DNA from: Aestuariibaculum lutulentum
GTDB taxonomy: Bacteria; Bacteroidota; Bacteroidia; Flavobacteriales; Flavobacteriaceae
Assembly: GCF_032926325.1 (NCBI RefSeq)
Contig: NZ_CP136709.1
Location: 285,501-349,500, forward strand
DNA length: 64,000 nucleotides
Reading direction: 5' to 3'
Of this stretch, positions 1 through 9,806 are shown piece by piece. The notes under the pieces were generated by a model. The model searched no databases. It was given only the letters and a program-made list of their open reading frames with translations, and was not told where the DNA came from. The position numbers and the translations under genes were made by a program. Within the stretch, counting starts at the first letter, position 1, and every line of letters starts with the position of its first letter.

Positions 1-267
1 GCAATGTGTCCGGGTTCTGGAGGATGGAGTTATCCTAAACCAGGCAATAAAGAAGTTATTGAAACCTTACCTAAAATACAGCTATACAATTTAAAAACCG
101 ACCCTGGAGAAACGACAAACTTAGAGGTAAATCATCCAGAAAAAGTAAAAGCCTTAAAAGCCTTATTAATAAGATATATTAAAGAAGGTCGAAGTACACC
201 CGGTGTACCACAACCTAACGACCCCATTAACTTTACCTGGAAACAAATCGATTTTGTAAACCAATAA
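1..267 (+). CDS. sulfatase, C-terminal fragment (cut by window edge)
   Basis: The reading frame is open to the first base of the window, so this is the 3' end of a longer gene. The visible 88 residues carry the usual tail of arylsulfatase-type (S1 family) proteins: a strand ending LYNLKTDPGETTNL, then HPEKVKALKALL and a GRSTPG stretch. Sulfatases of this family hydrolyse sulfate esters, in marine Flavobacteria usually on algal polysaccharides, and act in the periplasm or outside the cell. The catalytic Cys/Ser motif lies outside the window, so activity and substrate cannot be judged. The internal ATG at position 4 is not a credible start, because the fold needs several hundred upstream residues. 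Confidence 0.8.
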   Translation, partial: AMCPGSGGWSYPKPGNKEVIETLPKIQLYNLKTDPGETTNLEVNHPEKVKALKALLIRYIKEGRSTPGVPQPNDPINFTWKQIDFVNQ

Positions 268-304
268 ACGTTTTCTTTTTTATGTATTAGAGCACATATT
301 TGAA

Positions 305-580
305 ATGAACAAAAACTACAAAGCCCTAAAATATTTTCTTTATACCATCAGTTTATTATTTACCATATACTCTATAATAACTGATGGTATTGGCGGTAGC
401 CATACACCTCCACTTGGGTTTGTAATCCCAGTACTCATTATTTTAACTTCCTTATTTTTTATAGTCATGGACTTTCTTTTCAGAAAAAGACTAAAAAACT
501 ATCAATCGCATCTCAGTATAAACATTGCGGCCATTACTATAAATTTAATAATTGTAGTTTCCATACTTGCTGTTGTTTAA
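305..580 (+). CDS. small predicted membrane protein, unknown function
   Basis: This 91-residue protein has three hydrophobic stretches, at roughly residues 8-27, 36-58 and 70-91. They are joined by a short Gly-rich loop (DGIGGSHTPP) and a basic segment (FRKRLKNYQ), which suggests three membrane helices in the inner membrane. It begins 37 bp after the sulfatase stop and could be co-transcribed with it. I do not recognise a family. Base composition resembles the neighbours and the hydrophobic pattern is regular, so it is probably a real gene rather than a chance frame. Confidence 0.55.
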   Translation: MNKNYKALKYFLYTISLLFTIYSIITDGIGGSHTPPLGFVIPVLIILTSLFFIVMDFLFRKRLKNYQSHLSINIAAITINLIIVVSILAVV

Positions 581-736
581 TATTCAAAAGCACATACCAA
601 CTCATATACACCCTAAAACGAATACACTTCACTTAAACCCAACCTAACTACCTCAAATACAATATCAAAAATAAATAAAACCGACTTAATTTTCGTAAAT
701 TAACTTCATGATTACTTTTATAAAACTTAACAAATC

Positions 737-2479
737 ATGAAAAAACTTTTCACTATTCTATTTGTCCCACTACTACTAGTATCATGTAAAGAAAAACAAC
801 AAAAAGTAACGCCAGTTGCCGAACCCTACCAATTAAGACAGACCATTTTTTTTGGTGGTGATATTTTAACAATGGAAGGAGATTCTCCTGCTTATGCTGA
901 AGCTGTTGTAGAACGCGAAGGAAAAATTGTTTTCGTAGGTTTGAAAAATGAAGCTTTAAAAACCTACCAGGGTAAAGCTTCAGAAGTGAATTTAATGGGT
1001 AAAACTATGGTACCCGCATTTTTAGACGGACATGGTCATTTTTACAATGTAGGGTTCACAGCACTTGCAGCAAATGTATTACCTCCTCCTGATGGATCAG
1101 GAAAAGATTACGAAAGCATTGTTCAAACACTAAAAACTTACCAAAACACAGAGGATGGTAAGTATATGTTATCTAAATTAGGCTGGATTATTGGTAACGG
1201 TTATGATGATTCCCAGTTAGCTGAAAAAGACCATCCTAAAGCAACCGATTTAGATAAAGTTAGCACAGATATACCTGTTCTTATCATTCACCAATCAGGA
1301 CATTTAGCATCGATTAATACCAAAGGATTAGAATTAATGAATTACAATTCTAGCACTCCAAATCCTGAAGGCGGTGTAATTCGAAAGGATAACCAGGGAA
1401 ATCCTAATGGTGTTTTAGAAGAAGCTGCTTTTTTCAAAGTTTTAATTCCTCTATTAGGCAAAATGGATGATGAAATGGCGGCTAAATGTATCAAAAAAGG
1501 ACAAGATGAGTATGCTAAAAAAGGATATCTTACTGCACAGGACGGACGGACAACAAAGGAACAGTTAGCCGCATTAAGAAAAGCTGCAACCAATGAAGCT
1601 TATTATATGGATGTAGTAGCCTATCCAGATATTACTCTGGGCACAGACTATATTTCAGAGGGGGAATACGCACCAAACCACAGATACAAAAACAAATTTA
1701 GAGTAGGTGGTGTTAAACTAACATTGGACGGTTCTCCTCAAGGCAAAACGGCATGGCTTACCAAATGCTACCATGTTAACCCTGAAGGCAGAACAGGTTG
1801 TTACGAAGGCTACCCCATTATGGATGATGATAAAGCTATCAATTATGTCAAAACAGCTTTCAACAACAAATGGCAGATACTATGTCATAGCAACGGAGAT
1901 GCAGCCATAGACCAATACATTAAGGCTGTTGATGCTGCTGAAAAAGAGTTTGGATACCCAGACCATAGAACCGTGCTTATCCATGGACAAACATTGCGTA
2001 AAGATCAAATTCCTGAATTGGTAAGATTAAATATTATGCCTTCTCTTTTCCCTATGCATACCTTTTACTGGGGAGACTGGCATGTAGAATCGGTTTTAGG
2101 AGAACCCAGAGCCGATTACATTTCACCATGTCGCGATGCTATCGATGCCGGTTTAAAAATCACATCTCACCACGATGCCCCAGTAACGTTTCCTAATTCT
2201 ATGCGTGTTTTAGATGCTACGGTAAACCGAATTACCAGAAGCGGAGAAATATTAGGACCAGACCAAAGAATTTCTGCCTACGAAGGGTTAAAAACTTTAA
2301 CCGATTGGGCAGCTTATCAATATTTTGAAGAAAACAACAAAGGAACCATTACAGAAGGCAAGCTTGCCGATTTTGTAATTCTGGATAAAAATCCTCTAAA
2401 AATAGATCCTTTAGAAATTAACACCATTCAAGTTTTAGAATCTATTAAAGAAGGACAAACCGTCTATAAAATGCAATAA
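737..2479 (+). CDS. amidohydrolase family lipoprotein (YtcJ-like)
   Basis: The 580-residue protein begins with a lipoprotein signal ending in LLLVSC (Cys17), so it is probably a membrane-anchored periplasmic enzyme. It matches the amidohydrolase_3/YtcJ group: a metal-binding DGHGHFYN motif near residue 96, a conserved ILCHSNGDAAID region near 382, IHGQ near 415, SHHDAPV near 475, and the terminal EGKLADFVILDKNPL signature of the urease-type beta-sandwich. Length fits the family. Members hydrolyse amide-type C-N bonds in small molecules, but the substrate is not predictable. It stands alone, with a 156-bp leader region upstream and a strong hairpin terminator downstream. Confidence 0.85.
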   Translation: MKKLFTILFVPLLLVSCKEKQQKVTPVAEPYQLRQTIFFGGDILTMEGDSPAYAEAVVEREGKIVFVGLKNEALKTYQGKASEVNLMGKTMVPAFLDGHGHFYNVGFTALAANVLPPPDGSGKDYESIVQTLKTYQNTEDGKYMLSKLGWIIGNGYDDSQLAEKDHPKATDLDKVSTDIPVLIIHQSGHLASINTKGLELMNYNSSTPNPEGGVIRKDNQGNPNGVLEEAAFFKVLIPLLGKMDDEMAAKCIKKGQDEYAKKGYLTAQDGRTTKEQLAALRKAATNEAYYMDVVAYPDITLGTDYISEGEYAPNHRYKNKFRVGGVKLTLDGSPQGKTAWLTKCYHVNPEGRTGCYEGYPIMDDDKAINYVKTAFNNKWQILCHSNGDAAIDQYIKAVDAAEKEFGYPDHRTVLIHGQTLRKDQIPELVRLNIMPSLFPMHTFYWGDWHVESVLGEPRADYISPCRDAIDAGLKITSHHDAPVTFPNSMRVLDATVNRITRSGEILGPDQRISAYEGLKTLTDWAAYQYFEENNKGTITEGKLADFVILDKNPLKIDPLEINTIQVLESIKEGQTVYKMQ

Positions 2480-2507
2480 TTATTAAACAAATACACAATT
2501 GTATTAG

Positions 2508-2539
2508 AAGCATGCCTCTCCTAAGGTGTGCTTTTTTTT
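2508..2539 (+). terminator. rho-independent terminator of the amidohydrolase gene
   Basis: A 10-bp stem containing two G-U pairs (AAGCATGCCT against AGGTGTGCTT) is followed by a run of T, starting 29 bp after the stop codon. Confidence 0.75.
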
Positions 2540-2644
2540 ATTAATATTCATATTAACAAACTTGTGTGATTAATCGACTTCCTCAGTAATATTTCTTAAA
2601 TTTATTAGTCCTTAATAACTGGTAATCAACTAATAGATTCTAAC

Positions 2645-5617
2645 ATGAAAAAATGGATTAAACGCATTTCTATAGCACTATTAAGTATTGTTTTATTGGT
2701 TTTCCTTGTTATTGCCATTGTGCTTAATGTAATTGTCACTCCTGAAAAAGTTACTCCAAAAGCCCTTGAACTTCTTAATCAGGATTTATTGGGTAAGGTA
2801 GATTGCGAGCGTATCGAACTCACCTATTTTTCCAGTTTCCCAAAATTCTCGTTGCAACTTACCAATGGCGCACTGTTGCCCAACAAGGACTTTTACAAAC
2901 AGGACACCTTAATCAGTTTTAAAAAAGCCAAAGTAAACCTAAGTGTCTTTGGGTTGATCAAAAAAAGCAAAGAAGCCGTACACAGCATCGAACTTAACAG
3001 TCCGAAACTTTTCTTTTATGTCGATTCCTTAGGAAACTCGAACTGGAACAATCTAGCAAAAATTTCACCAGACACAACCAGTGCTTCAAAAGAGAAAAAA
3101 ACAATTAAAGCTTCAGAAATATATATTCCAAAAATCATTATAACTAACGCTGAAGCTCATGCCGTAGATGGTCTGTCGAAACTGAATTACGCGGTTGAAA
3201 ACCTCAACTTATTCATTAAATCGAAAACCACGAATACGAGCATAAAACTAAATATTGAAAAAAACAGTGACAGGATTAGTCTGTTAAAAACAGGAAAACG
3301 TCCTTACAATTTGGATCATGTTTCGGTAACATCTAATCTTGAACTTACCTTTGCAGATACCCTGCTTACTATTAAAAACAGCGATGTAGCCATTAACGAT
3401 GTTCATTTTGAAAACAAGGGTTACGTCAAGTTTTTTCCGCATCACAAAAAAATAAAAGTGAATATAGACAGCGAACTCTCTACCAAATCACTTAAAAATA
3501 TAGCGAATACCATACCTCCTCGTTTTTTAAGTCAGGAAGGCTTAAAAGCTAAAGGATCTGTGGATTTAAAAACACATACCGAAGGCATTTACAGCAAAGA
3601 CAGCTTTCCGGTGGTTAACAGTTACTTTAAACTCGATAATGGCTCTATTGCCTACAAAAAATTTAATGGCGAAATTGAAGACATGAATGCCGATATTCAT
3701 ACATACATCAATTTAAACAGCCCCGAGGAATCATTTTCAGAAATTAAAACCTTCAACATTCTGGGAACAGGCATAAATGTTGATGTTTCGGGAGATATTA
3801 AGCAACTTACCAAGCAGCCTATTGTTAATTTACAATCTATTGCCGATATTGATTTTAATACCATTACCAATAATTTTCCGGTGCACCCTTCAATAAAACT
3901 AAATGGAACAATTCATTCAGATCTTATGGCAGAATTCAATAGTGCCGATTTGGAAGATTTTCATTTTAGTAAAGTAAATTTAGATGCCCTTCTTGAAGTT
4001 AACGATTTACAACTGAGCTCTCAAAAAGATTCCGCATTGATTAGTTCAGATCATATCAATTTTAAAATTCATAAGGGTGAAGATGCCGCCAAACTACTCA
4101 AGTCTACATTGACAATTAACAATACTGTAGCAAAGTATAAACAATGGTTAGACACCAGTATGAAACAAGTCAACATCGATTTTAAAGCCGATGACAAACC
4201 TACTACTTTACCGCAGTTTAAAGCCGATATTAAATTTCAGAATTTTGAAATGCAAGCCACCGATTCCATTTACAGCTATATTAAAACCCTTAAAATGAAT
4301 GCTGAATTCATTCCGAAATCGGATAAGCATTCAGCACACATGACCTCAGAAATTGCAACCGACAGTTTAACCTTATCACAAAAAACAGCCTTTGTAACCA
4401 TTATGGGTGCACAAACCCAATTGAAGGTTACCAAAACACCTTCTAATTTATGGGAACCTTCAGGCAATCTATCGTTTAAAAGTATTTATGCCCATGCACC
4501 AGAGTACGTTTATAACTTAAAAACATCGCAATCAGGTATTGCTTTTGTAAATGATGATATCACCCTAAACCGCACAAAAATTAATTTTGGAGATACTGAT
4601 ATGACCCTTACGGGGGAATTAAAACACGCCAGAGGTTTTCAAAATGGCGAATTGGTAACAGCAAATTTAAAGGTAGAATCGAACTTTACCGACGCTAACC
4701 AACTTATGCTGGCCTTAGCACCACCTGAAACAGGAGAAATTGTAACAGCTAAAAATGAAGTTGTAATAGACTCTGTAAAAGCAGCCAGTGCAACGGGTAA
4801 ACGTATTTTTAGAATACCTAAACAGTGTGATTTTAAATTTTCGACCTATGTAAAAGCCTTCAGAATGGGTTTTATTAATATGAATGATATTCAGGGGGAA
4901 ATGACCGTGAAAGATGGCGTTGTAAATATGAATAGTATCAAACTTACGACCCTTTCAGCCAATATGGATGCCTACATGAAATACAATCCACAAAGTAATA
5001 CCGAGGCGAGTTTAGACTTCAGATTTTATATTAGTCAGATTGATATGAATCAGATTAACGATGTCGTTCCGGTGATGGATACGCTATTCCCGGCCATTAA
5101 ATCATTTGAGGGCAAAGCCGATTTCAGAATAAAAGGCAATGTCCTTTTAAATGAAAATTTAGACTTTAAACTTCCTACTTTACGCGGAGTTGCCGCTCTA
5201 AAAGCCCGAAATATAATGGTGGTAAACGACCCGGCATTTAACGATGTGGCTAAAGCCATAAGTTTTAAACCTAAACAGAAAAATCCTGTAAAAACCTTTG
5301 ATGTAGAGATTGAGTTTAAAGAAGGTGAAGTCGATATTCTTCCGGCGCTATTGGAAGTGGATAAATACCGGATTGCTTTGGGTGGTGTGCAACGTCTGGA
5401 TATGAGCTACGAGTACCACGTTTCGGTACTCAAGTCCCCCATCCCTATTAAAATGGGTGTTGATATTAGTGGAAGCAATTTTTCTGAACACCATATAAAG
5501 TTAGTAAAAGCCAAATACAAATATTATTTTACCGATAAAGAACGCTTAATAAAAAAAGCAGATGCTTCGGTATTTGATGATAAGGAACGTATTTTAAAAA
5601 CGTTGGATTTCAACTAA
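2645..5617 (+). CDS. AsmA-like protein, envelope lipid-transport family
   Basis: This 990-residue protein has one N-terminal membrane helix (about residues 9-30) followed by a long periplasmic region of alternating beta strands. That is the layout of AsmA/TamB/YhdP-type proteins, which form hydrophobic grooves implicated in moving phospholipids between the two membranes. The N-terminal block (TPKALELLNQDLLGKVDC) and the C-terminal MNDIQGEMTVKDGVVNMNSI resemble AsmA N- and C-terminal domains. Homologues of this length are common in Flavobacteria. It is 9 bp upstream of the DUF1801 gene and may share its transcript, although the two functions look unrelated. The family call is firm, the exact role is inferred. 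Confidence 0.8.
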   Translation: MKKWIKRISIALLSIVLLVFLVIAIVLNVIVTPEKVTPKALELLNQDLLGKVDCERIELTYFSSFPKFSLQLTNGALLPNKDFYKQDTLISFKKAKVNLSVFGLIKKSKEAVHSIELNSPKLFFYVDSLGNSNWNNLAKISPDTTSASKEKKTIKASEIYIPKIIITNAEAHAVDGLSKLNYAVENLNLFIKSKTTNTSIKLNIEKNSDRISLLKTGKRPYNLDHVSVTSNLELTFADTLLTIKNSDVAINDVHFENKGYVKFFPHHKKIKVNIDSELSTKSLKNIANTIPPRFLSQEGLKAKGSVDLKTHTEGIYSKDSFPVVNSYFKLDNGSIAYKKFNGEIEDMNADIHTYINLNSPEESFSEIKTFNILGTGINVDVSGDIKQLTKQPIVNLQSIADIDFNTITNNFPVHPSIKLNGTIHSDLMAEFNSADLEDFHFSKVNLDALLEVNDLQLSSQKDSALISSDHINFKIHKGEDAAKLLKSTLTINNTVAKYKQWLDTSMKQVNIDFKADDKPTTLPQFKADIKFQNFEMQATDSIYSYIKTLKMNAEFIPKSDKHSAHMTSEIATDSLTLSQKTAFVTIMGAQTQLKVTKTPSNLWEPSGNLSFKSIYAHAPEYVYNLKTSQSGIAFVNDDITLNRTKINFGDTDMTLTGELKHARGFQNGELVTANLKVESNFTDANQLMLALAPPETGEIVTAKNEVVIDSVKAASATGKRIFRIPKQCDFKFSTYVKAFRMGFINMNDIQGEMTVKDGVVNMNSIKLTTLSANMDAYMKYNPQSNTEASLDFRFYISQIDMNQINDVVPVMDTLFPAIKSFEGKADFRIKGNVLLNENLDFKLPTLRGVAALKARNIMVVNDPAFNDVAKAISFKPKQKNPVKTFDVEIEFKEGEVDILPALLEVDKYRIALGGVQRLDMSYEYHVSVLKSPIPIKMGVDISGSNFSEHHIKLVKAKYKYYFTDKERLIKKADASVFDDKERILKTLDFN

Positions 5618-5626
5618 ACAATTATT

Positions 5627-6220
5627 ATGAATAAAATTACTTCGGTAGAAGAATACATAGAACGTCATACACATTTTCAACAGGAATTACAACTACTTCA
5701 CAATATTATCACTTCAACAGAACTGGAAGAAACTATAAAATGGAATTCACCTGTTTACACCTTAAACGGAAAAAATGTAATTGGACTGGGCGCCTTCAAA
5801 AACCATTTTGGCATCTGGTTTTTTAACGGCGTATTCTTAAAAGACAAACATCATGTTTTAGTGAATGCTCAGGAAGATAAAACCAAAGCATTACGGCAAT
5901 TAAGGTTTGAATCAAAAAACGACATCAATAAAAACCTTGTGTTAAGCTATATAAAAGAAGCCATAGAAAATCAGAAACTAGGGAAAGAACTAAAACCAAA
6001 AAGGCACGCTAAAGAACTTAGCATGCCTATGGAATTAAAAGATTTGATAAGTAATAATACCGACTTTAAAGCCGGCTTCGCTTCACTTACCACATACAAA
6101 CAACGCGAATATTGTGAATACATTAGTACTGCAAAACGGGAAATGACTAAACTGTCGCGTTTAGAAAAAATTATCCCTATGGTTTTGCAGGGTATCGGTC
6201 TCAACGATAAATATCGTTAA
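5627..6220 (+). CDS. DUF1801 / YdeI-OmdA family protein
   Basis: The 197-residue soluble protein has two parts. Residues 1-115 look like DUF1801 (EETIKWNSPVYTLNGKNV, then FKNHFGIWFFNG). Residues 130-190 look like the YdeI/OmpD-associated C-terminal helix bundle (FASLTTYKQREYCEYIS, AKREMTKLSRLEKIIPMV). Members are cytoplasmic, and some have been linked to resistance to antimicrobial peptides or bacteriocins, but the biochemical activity is not known. The last codons overlap a 7-bp inverted repeat (6203-6218). The gene converges on proA with only 7 bp between the stop codons. Confidence 0.75.
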   Translation: MNKITSVEEYIERHTHFQQELQLLHNIITSTELEETIKWNSPVYTLNGKNVIGLGAFKNHFGIWFFNGVFLKDKHHVLVNAQEDKTKALRQLRFESKNDINKNLVLSYIKEAIENQKLGKELKPKRHAKELSMPMELKDLISNNTDFKAGFASLTTYKQREYCEYISTAKREMTKLSRLEKIIPMVLQGIGLNDKYR

Positions 6221-6227
6221 GTCCTGA

Positions 6228-7427
6228 TTACACTCTTACATGGCCATCGCCATATACATAATATTTATTGGTCACCAGTTCTTTAAGTCCTAATGGACCA
6301 CGGTGATGTAATTTATCGGTACTGATAGCTAGTTCTGCTCCTGCTCCTAATTGACCGCCATCGGTAAAACGAGTGGAGGCATTATGGTACACTGCTGCAC
6401 AATCTACCTGTTCCATAAACTGTTGTGCCGTAGTGGTATTTGTAGTCATAATGGTCGCAGAGTGCCCTCCTGAATAGGTATTAATTTGATTGATGGCTTC
6501 TTCAAGTGAAGCTACCGTTCCTACAAGACATTTCATCTCTAAAAACTCTTCATACCAAACTGATTCATTTTCAATTAAGGTATTTTCAGCTAAAACATTA
6601 TGAGCATTTTCATCAACTAAAACCGAAACTCCGTTAGACTTCAATACAGCGTTTAAATCCTTTAGTTTAGCTTCATAATCAGCGATATTTTTATTCACCA
6701 CTATTTTATCTAAAGCATTACAGGCCGATATTTTATGGGTCTTGGCATTTAAAATCACTTTAATGACCTGTTGCCAGTCACTTTCGGTATCGACATAAAG
6801 GAAATTATTCCCACGTCCACTCACTAAGACGGCACATTTGGCATGATCTTTAACGAACTTAATTAAGCGCTCACCTCCACGAGGCACAATTAAATCTAAA
6901 GGCTCACTAGGGTTCTTTAAGAACTCTTGTGTTTCCTCTCGATTCATAGTCAATAACTGAATATATCCCGTGTTTAGATCATTTTCAGCTAAGGCCTGAT
7001 GCCAGAGTTCAACAATGGCTTTGTTACTGTTGATGGCCTCTTTACCTCCTTTCAGTAAAATTTTGTTATTGGCTTTAAATGCCAAAACAGTAGCTTCAAC
7101 AGTCACATCAGGACGCGATTCGTAAATAATCATAATCGTTCCGAAAGGTGCTGTTTTATTAATGATTTCTAAACCACTGTCTAATGTTTTACTTTCAATA
7201 ACCTTCCCTACCGGATCCGCTTGTACATGCACTTCTTCAATAGCCTGAATCATGCCGTCAATTTTCTTTTCATTTAAAATTAAACGGTCGTACATGGCCT
7301 GATCTTCCTTATTAAAGGCTTCTATATCTTTTTTATTCGCTTCCAGTATAGTATGGGCATTGGCTCTAATAAGCTTAACCATACTTACTAATACATCATT
7401 CTTTTTATCTTCTGATAATAATTTCAT
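6228..7427 (-). CDS. proA: gamma-glutamyl phosphate reductase
   Basis: ProA reduces L-glutamate 5-phosphate with NADPH to glutamate semialdehyde, the second step of proline synthesis in the cytoplasm. Aldehyde-dehydrogenase-fold landmarks are visible: TIMIIYESRPDVTVEA, KGGKEAINSN, DLIVPRGGERLI, the catalytic Cys region KISACNALDKIVV, and the C-terminal TDGGQLGAGAELAIST with HHRGPLGL. I start at the ATG at 7427 (399 residues, MKLLSEDK). A longer frame from 7472 would overlap proB and add 15 residues with no counterpart in the family. It is the last gene of proC-proB-proA, 19 bp after proB. Confidence 0.95.
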   Translation of the reverse strand: MKLLSEDKKNDVLVSMVKLIRANAHTILEANKKDIEAFNKEDQAMYDRLILNEKKIDGMIQAIEEVHVQADPVGKVIESKTLDSGLEIINKTAPFGTIMIIYESRPDVTVEATVLAFKANNKILLKGGKEAINSNKAIVELWHQALAENDLNTGYIQLLTMNREETQEFLKNPSEPLDLIVPRGGERLIKFVKDHAKCAVLVSGRGNNFLYVDTESDWQQVIKVILNAKTHKISACNALDKIVVNKNIADYEAKLKDLNAVLKSNGVSVLVDENAHNVLAENTLIENESVWYEEFLEMKCLVGTVASLEEAINQINTYSGGHSATIMTTNTTTAQQFMEQVDCAAVYHNASTRFTDGGQLGAGAELAISTDKLHHRGPLGLKELVTNKYYVYGDGHVRV

Positions 7428-7446
7428 CTGTCTGTTTTTGTTTTGT

Positions 7447-8217
7447 TTATAGAGATACTTTGGTTCCCACAAAGTTGCCTTCTATAATATCAATAATGGT
7501 ATTATTATTTTTACCATTGGCAATATAAGTTGGGATATTTTTCGAGGCGGCTTGCTGGGCGTAATCTAATTTCGACCCCATACCACCACGGCCTTCTCCT
7601 TCACTTTTATTGCTGTCTTTTATATATTTCTCTAAATTTTCGTCTGGATTAACGTTTTCTATTAAATTACTACTCTCCAGATCGGGGTGACCGGTATATA
7701 ATCCGTCAATATCGGTTAGGATAATTAACTTATCAGCATTCACTAACTGAGCAATTAAGCTGGCCAGCTCATCATTATCGGAAAACATCGACATGGTTAC
7801 CGAAACAGCATCATCCTCATTCGCAATAGGGATTACACCTTCAGACAGTAACCCTTCCACACAATTAATCATATTCTGGCGATGTACACCCGGGCTAAAA
7901 TCCCTCTTAGTTGGTAATACCTGGGCACATTTCATTCCATAATCGTGGAAAATATTATAATACAAACGCATCATTCGCGGTTGACCGATAGCCGAATACA
8001 CCTGACGTTTTTGTGTTTTGTTTTCTATTTGTGATTTCCCCAGTACTTCTTTACCTGCGATTACCGATCCTGAGGATACCAGAATGGTCATAATATCGCG
8101 TTCGTAAAGCTCGGCGATTTGTCTCACCAACTCTTTAAGTACAGGTCTAACAATTTTATTATCTCTGTTGGTCATGACGTTTGTCCCGACCTTTATTACT
8201 ATTTTTTCTTTGTACAT
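7447..8217 (-). CDS. proB: glutamate 5-kinase (short form without PUA domain)
   Basis: ProB phosphorylates glutamate to the unstable 5-phosphate that ProA consumes. The amino-acid-kinase fold is clear: IVIKVGTNVMTN at the N-terminus, VSSGSVIAGKEVLG, NEDDAVSV, FSDNDELASLIAQLV, LTDIDGLYTGHP and the GRGGMGSKLDYAQQA glycine-rich region. At 256 residues it lacks the C-terminal PUA domain of the roughly 370-residue enterobacterial enzyme, as is usual in Flavobacteria. Feedback inhibition by proline may therefore differ. It starts one base after the proC stop codon, so translation is probably coupled. Confidence 0.95.
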   Translation of the reverse strand: MYKEKIVIKVGTNVMTNRDNKIVRPVLKELVRQIAELYERDIMTILVSSGSVIAGKEVLGKSQIENKTQKRQVYSAIGQPRMMRLYYNIFHDYGMKCAQVLPTKRDFSPGVHRQNMINCVEGLLSEGVIPIANEDDAVSVTMSMFSDNDELASLIAQLVNADKLIILTDIDGLYTGHPDLESSNLIENVNPDENLEKYIKDSNKSEGEGRGGMGSKLDYAQQAASKNIPTYIANGKNNNTIIDIIEGNFVGTKVSL

Positions 8218-8218
8218 T

Positions 8219-9025
8219 TTAATATTCTTTACCTAATTCTACTGCCCTGTTAAAAGCAGCAAATGCCGCATCTTTAATTAATTCGTTTACATTATTGTCT
8301 TCCATCGAGTCTAATGCTGCTCGTGTTGTTCCTCCTTTTGAAGCTACGCGTTCCATCCATGAATTAGGTGATAAGTTGGATTGATTGAACAGCTCGACAG
8401 CTCCTGTAAAGGTTTGTCTTACCAAAATGGTAGAATCTTCTTTCGAAAAGCCCATTTGAAGCGCGGCTTCCATCATACTTTGCATAAAGTAGAAAACGTA
8501 AGCCGGACCACTACCCGAAATACCTGTAGAAGCATCTATAAATTGCTCGTTGCTTACTTGAATGGATTTTCCGGTGGTATCTAATAAACTCTCTACGGTT
8601 AACATTTCAATTCTTGAAACGTCTGGAGAAATAACATACGATGTTAATCCTTTACCTATTTGTGCCGGTAAATTTGGCATGGCTCTAACAATTTTTGTTA
8701 AGCCTGTAATCTCTTGTATAGATGCGATCGTCACACCTGCCATAATGGAAACAAGTATTTGCTGCGAATTTACAAGCGGTTTAATGGCTTTAAATACGCC
8801 TTCGGCATGGTATGGTTTTACAGCGATAAAGATAATATCGGCCTGTGGCACACAATCTTTAAGTTCGCTAAAGGCATCAAAGTGTGAAATTTGGTGAAGC
8901 TCTTCCAGCTTCTCTTCAGACTTATCTAAAACCATAATGTTTTTCTTTTTTAACAGTTTGGATTTAGACATCCCTTCTGCATAGGTTAATCCCATGTTAC
9001 CTGCTCCAATTACTAGTACTTTCAT
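8219..9025 (-). CDS. proC: pyrroline-5-carboxylate reductase
   Basis: ProC performs the last step of proline synthesis, reducing 1-pyrroline-5-carboxylate with NAD(P)H. The 268-residue protein opens with the Rossmann motif VLVIGAGNMG, has the family blocks IFIAVKPYHAEGV, IVRAMPNLPAQIGKG and ISGSGPAYVF, and ends with the dimerisation segment SKGGTTRAALDSM. It is the first gene of the leftward proCBA operon. Upstream lie 118 bp before the 63-residue hypothetical gene. I could not find a convincing TAnnTTTG promoter there, so the operon may be read from further upstream. Confidence 0.95.
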   Translation of the reverse strand: MKVLVIGAGNMGLTYAEGMSKSKLLKKKNIMVLDKSEEKLEELHQISHFDAFSELKDCVPQADIIFIAVKPYHAEGVFKAIKPLVNSQQILVSIMAGVTIASIQEITGLTKIVRAMPNLPAQIGKGLTSYVISPDVSRIEMLTVESLLDTTGKSIQVSNEQFIDASTGISGSGPAYVFYFMQSMMEAALQMGFSKEDSTILVRQTFTGAVELFNQSNLSPNSWMERVASKGGTTRAALDSMEDNNVNELIKDAAFAAFNRAVELGKEY

Positions 9026-9143
9026 GTGTTGTTTGTTTACTTATTTTTTGTTTAGTGATTAGACATAACGCTTCGGTAGAAGCCAATTACAGCAACTACT
9101 TAAAGCCATTAGTTATTTATATTTAATATGTTATGATTGAATG

Positions 9144-9335
9144 TTAAACAAAAAGCATGCAGTCGTTACAATCTTTAACTTCACCGTAATAAGTCTCACG
9201 ATATTTGTGAAGCGTTGCAATAGGCAGGCCTAATAAGTATTTTTTGATGTAAGTGACCTTAGTGGTTAACTCACCCATTTTAACTGTATGGCGCTTTTCG
9301 TATTTCGTTTCTCTTTTGATATATAAAATTTTCAT
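9144..9335 (-). CDS. small basic hypothetical protein with CxxC
   Basis: This 63-residue, strongly basic protein has no signal peptide and no membrane segment. Near the end it carries a Cys pair (VKDCNDCMLF) that could bind a metal or form a disulfide. It is encoded 30 bp downstream of the acetyltransferase gene and 118 bp upstream of proC, in the same direction, so it may be co-transcribed with either. I do not recognise the family. The position between well-defined genes, a clean ATG and low-GC coding character make it plausibly real. Confidence 0.5.
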   Translation of the reverse strand: MKILYIKRETKYEKRHTVKMGELTTKVTYIKKYLLGLPIATLHKYRETYYGEVKDCNDCMLFV

Positions 9336-9365
9336 CTGTCGTTGTTTGTTTGTAATTAATAAAAC

Positions 9366-9806
9366 CTAGTCTTTAACCAGTCGCATTTCGATATTTCGGG
9401 GTTTAAACCCTTGTTTTTCGAATAATTTAATTACCGGATTATCTTTATTTACATGAATTGAAATATCGCCATCGCAATACGTTTTTGTATACTTAATTAA
9501 TTCGCTTCCAATACCTTGATCTCTATACTCTTCCTTTACGGCAATATAAACCAGAATATTCTCGGGAATATACTCGTTCATACCCGTACGGTTTACTACC
9601 GTTGCACCAATAATCTCGTTATGCTGTTCTACAACAAATACATAACCTCCCAACCCGGGAATTTCTTTGGCGGCATACAGAATAGATTTCTTTATAGCAC
9701 TTTTTGTATCTCTGAATTCTCCTGAATAACGGTACAAAAAATTAGTTATTCGATTGATATCAATAATTGACAGCCTCGAAAAGGCATCAAAAGTTTTAAT
9801 AGTCAT
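9366..9806 (-). CDS. GNAT family N-acetyltransferase
   Basis: The protein has the GNAT fold: VFVVEQHNEIIGATVVN, then LVYIAVKEEYRDQGIGSELI, where the Q/RxxGxG/A motif binds acetyl-CoA, and a late FEKQGFKPRNIEMRLVKD strand. The substrate is unknown. Related flavobacterial proteins use a small molecule or a protein N-terminus. I choose the ATG at 9806 (146 residues, MTIKTFDAF). A longer frame begins at 9857 but its 17 extra residues do not fit the fold. The upstream region holds a good promoter about 260 bp away and a perfect 7-bp inverted repeat (9924-9943). Confidence 0.8.
   Translation of the reverse strand: MTIKTFDAFSRLSIIDINRITNFLYRYSGEFRDTKSAIKKSILYAAKEIPGLGGYVFVVEQHNEIIGATVVNRTGMNEYIPENILVYIAVKEEYRDQGIGSELIKYTKTYCDGDISIHVNKDNPVIKLFEKQGFKPRNIEMRLVKD

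Noticed and set aside
8381..8897. Two rightward open frames opposite proC
   Set aside because: They lie entirely inside proC on the other strand, have no recognisable domains, and mirror its codon structure.
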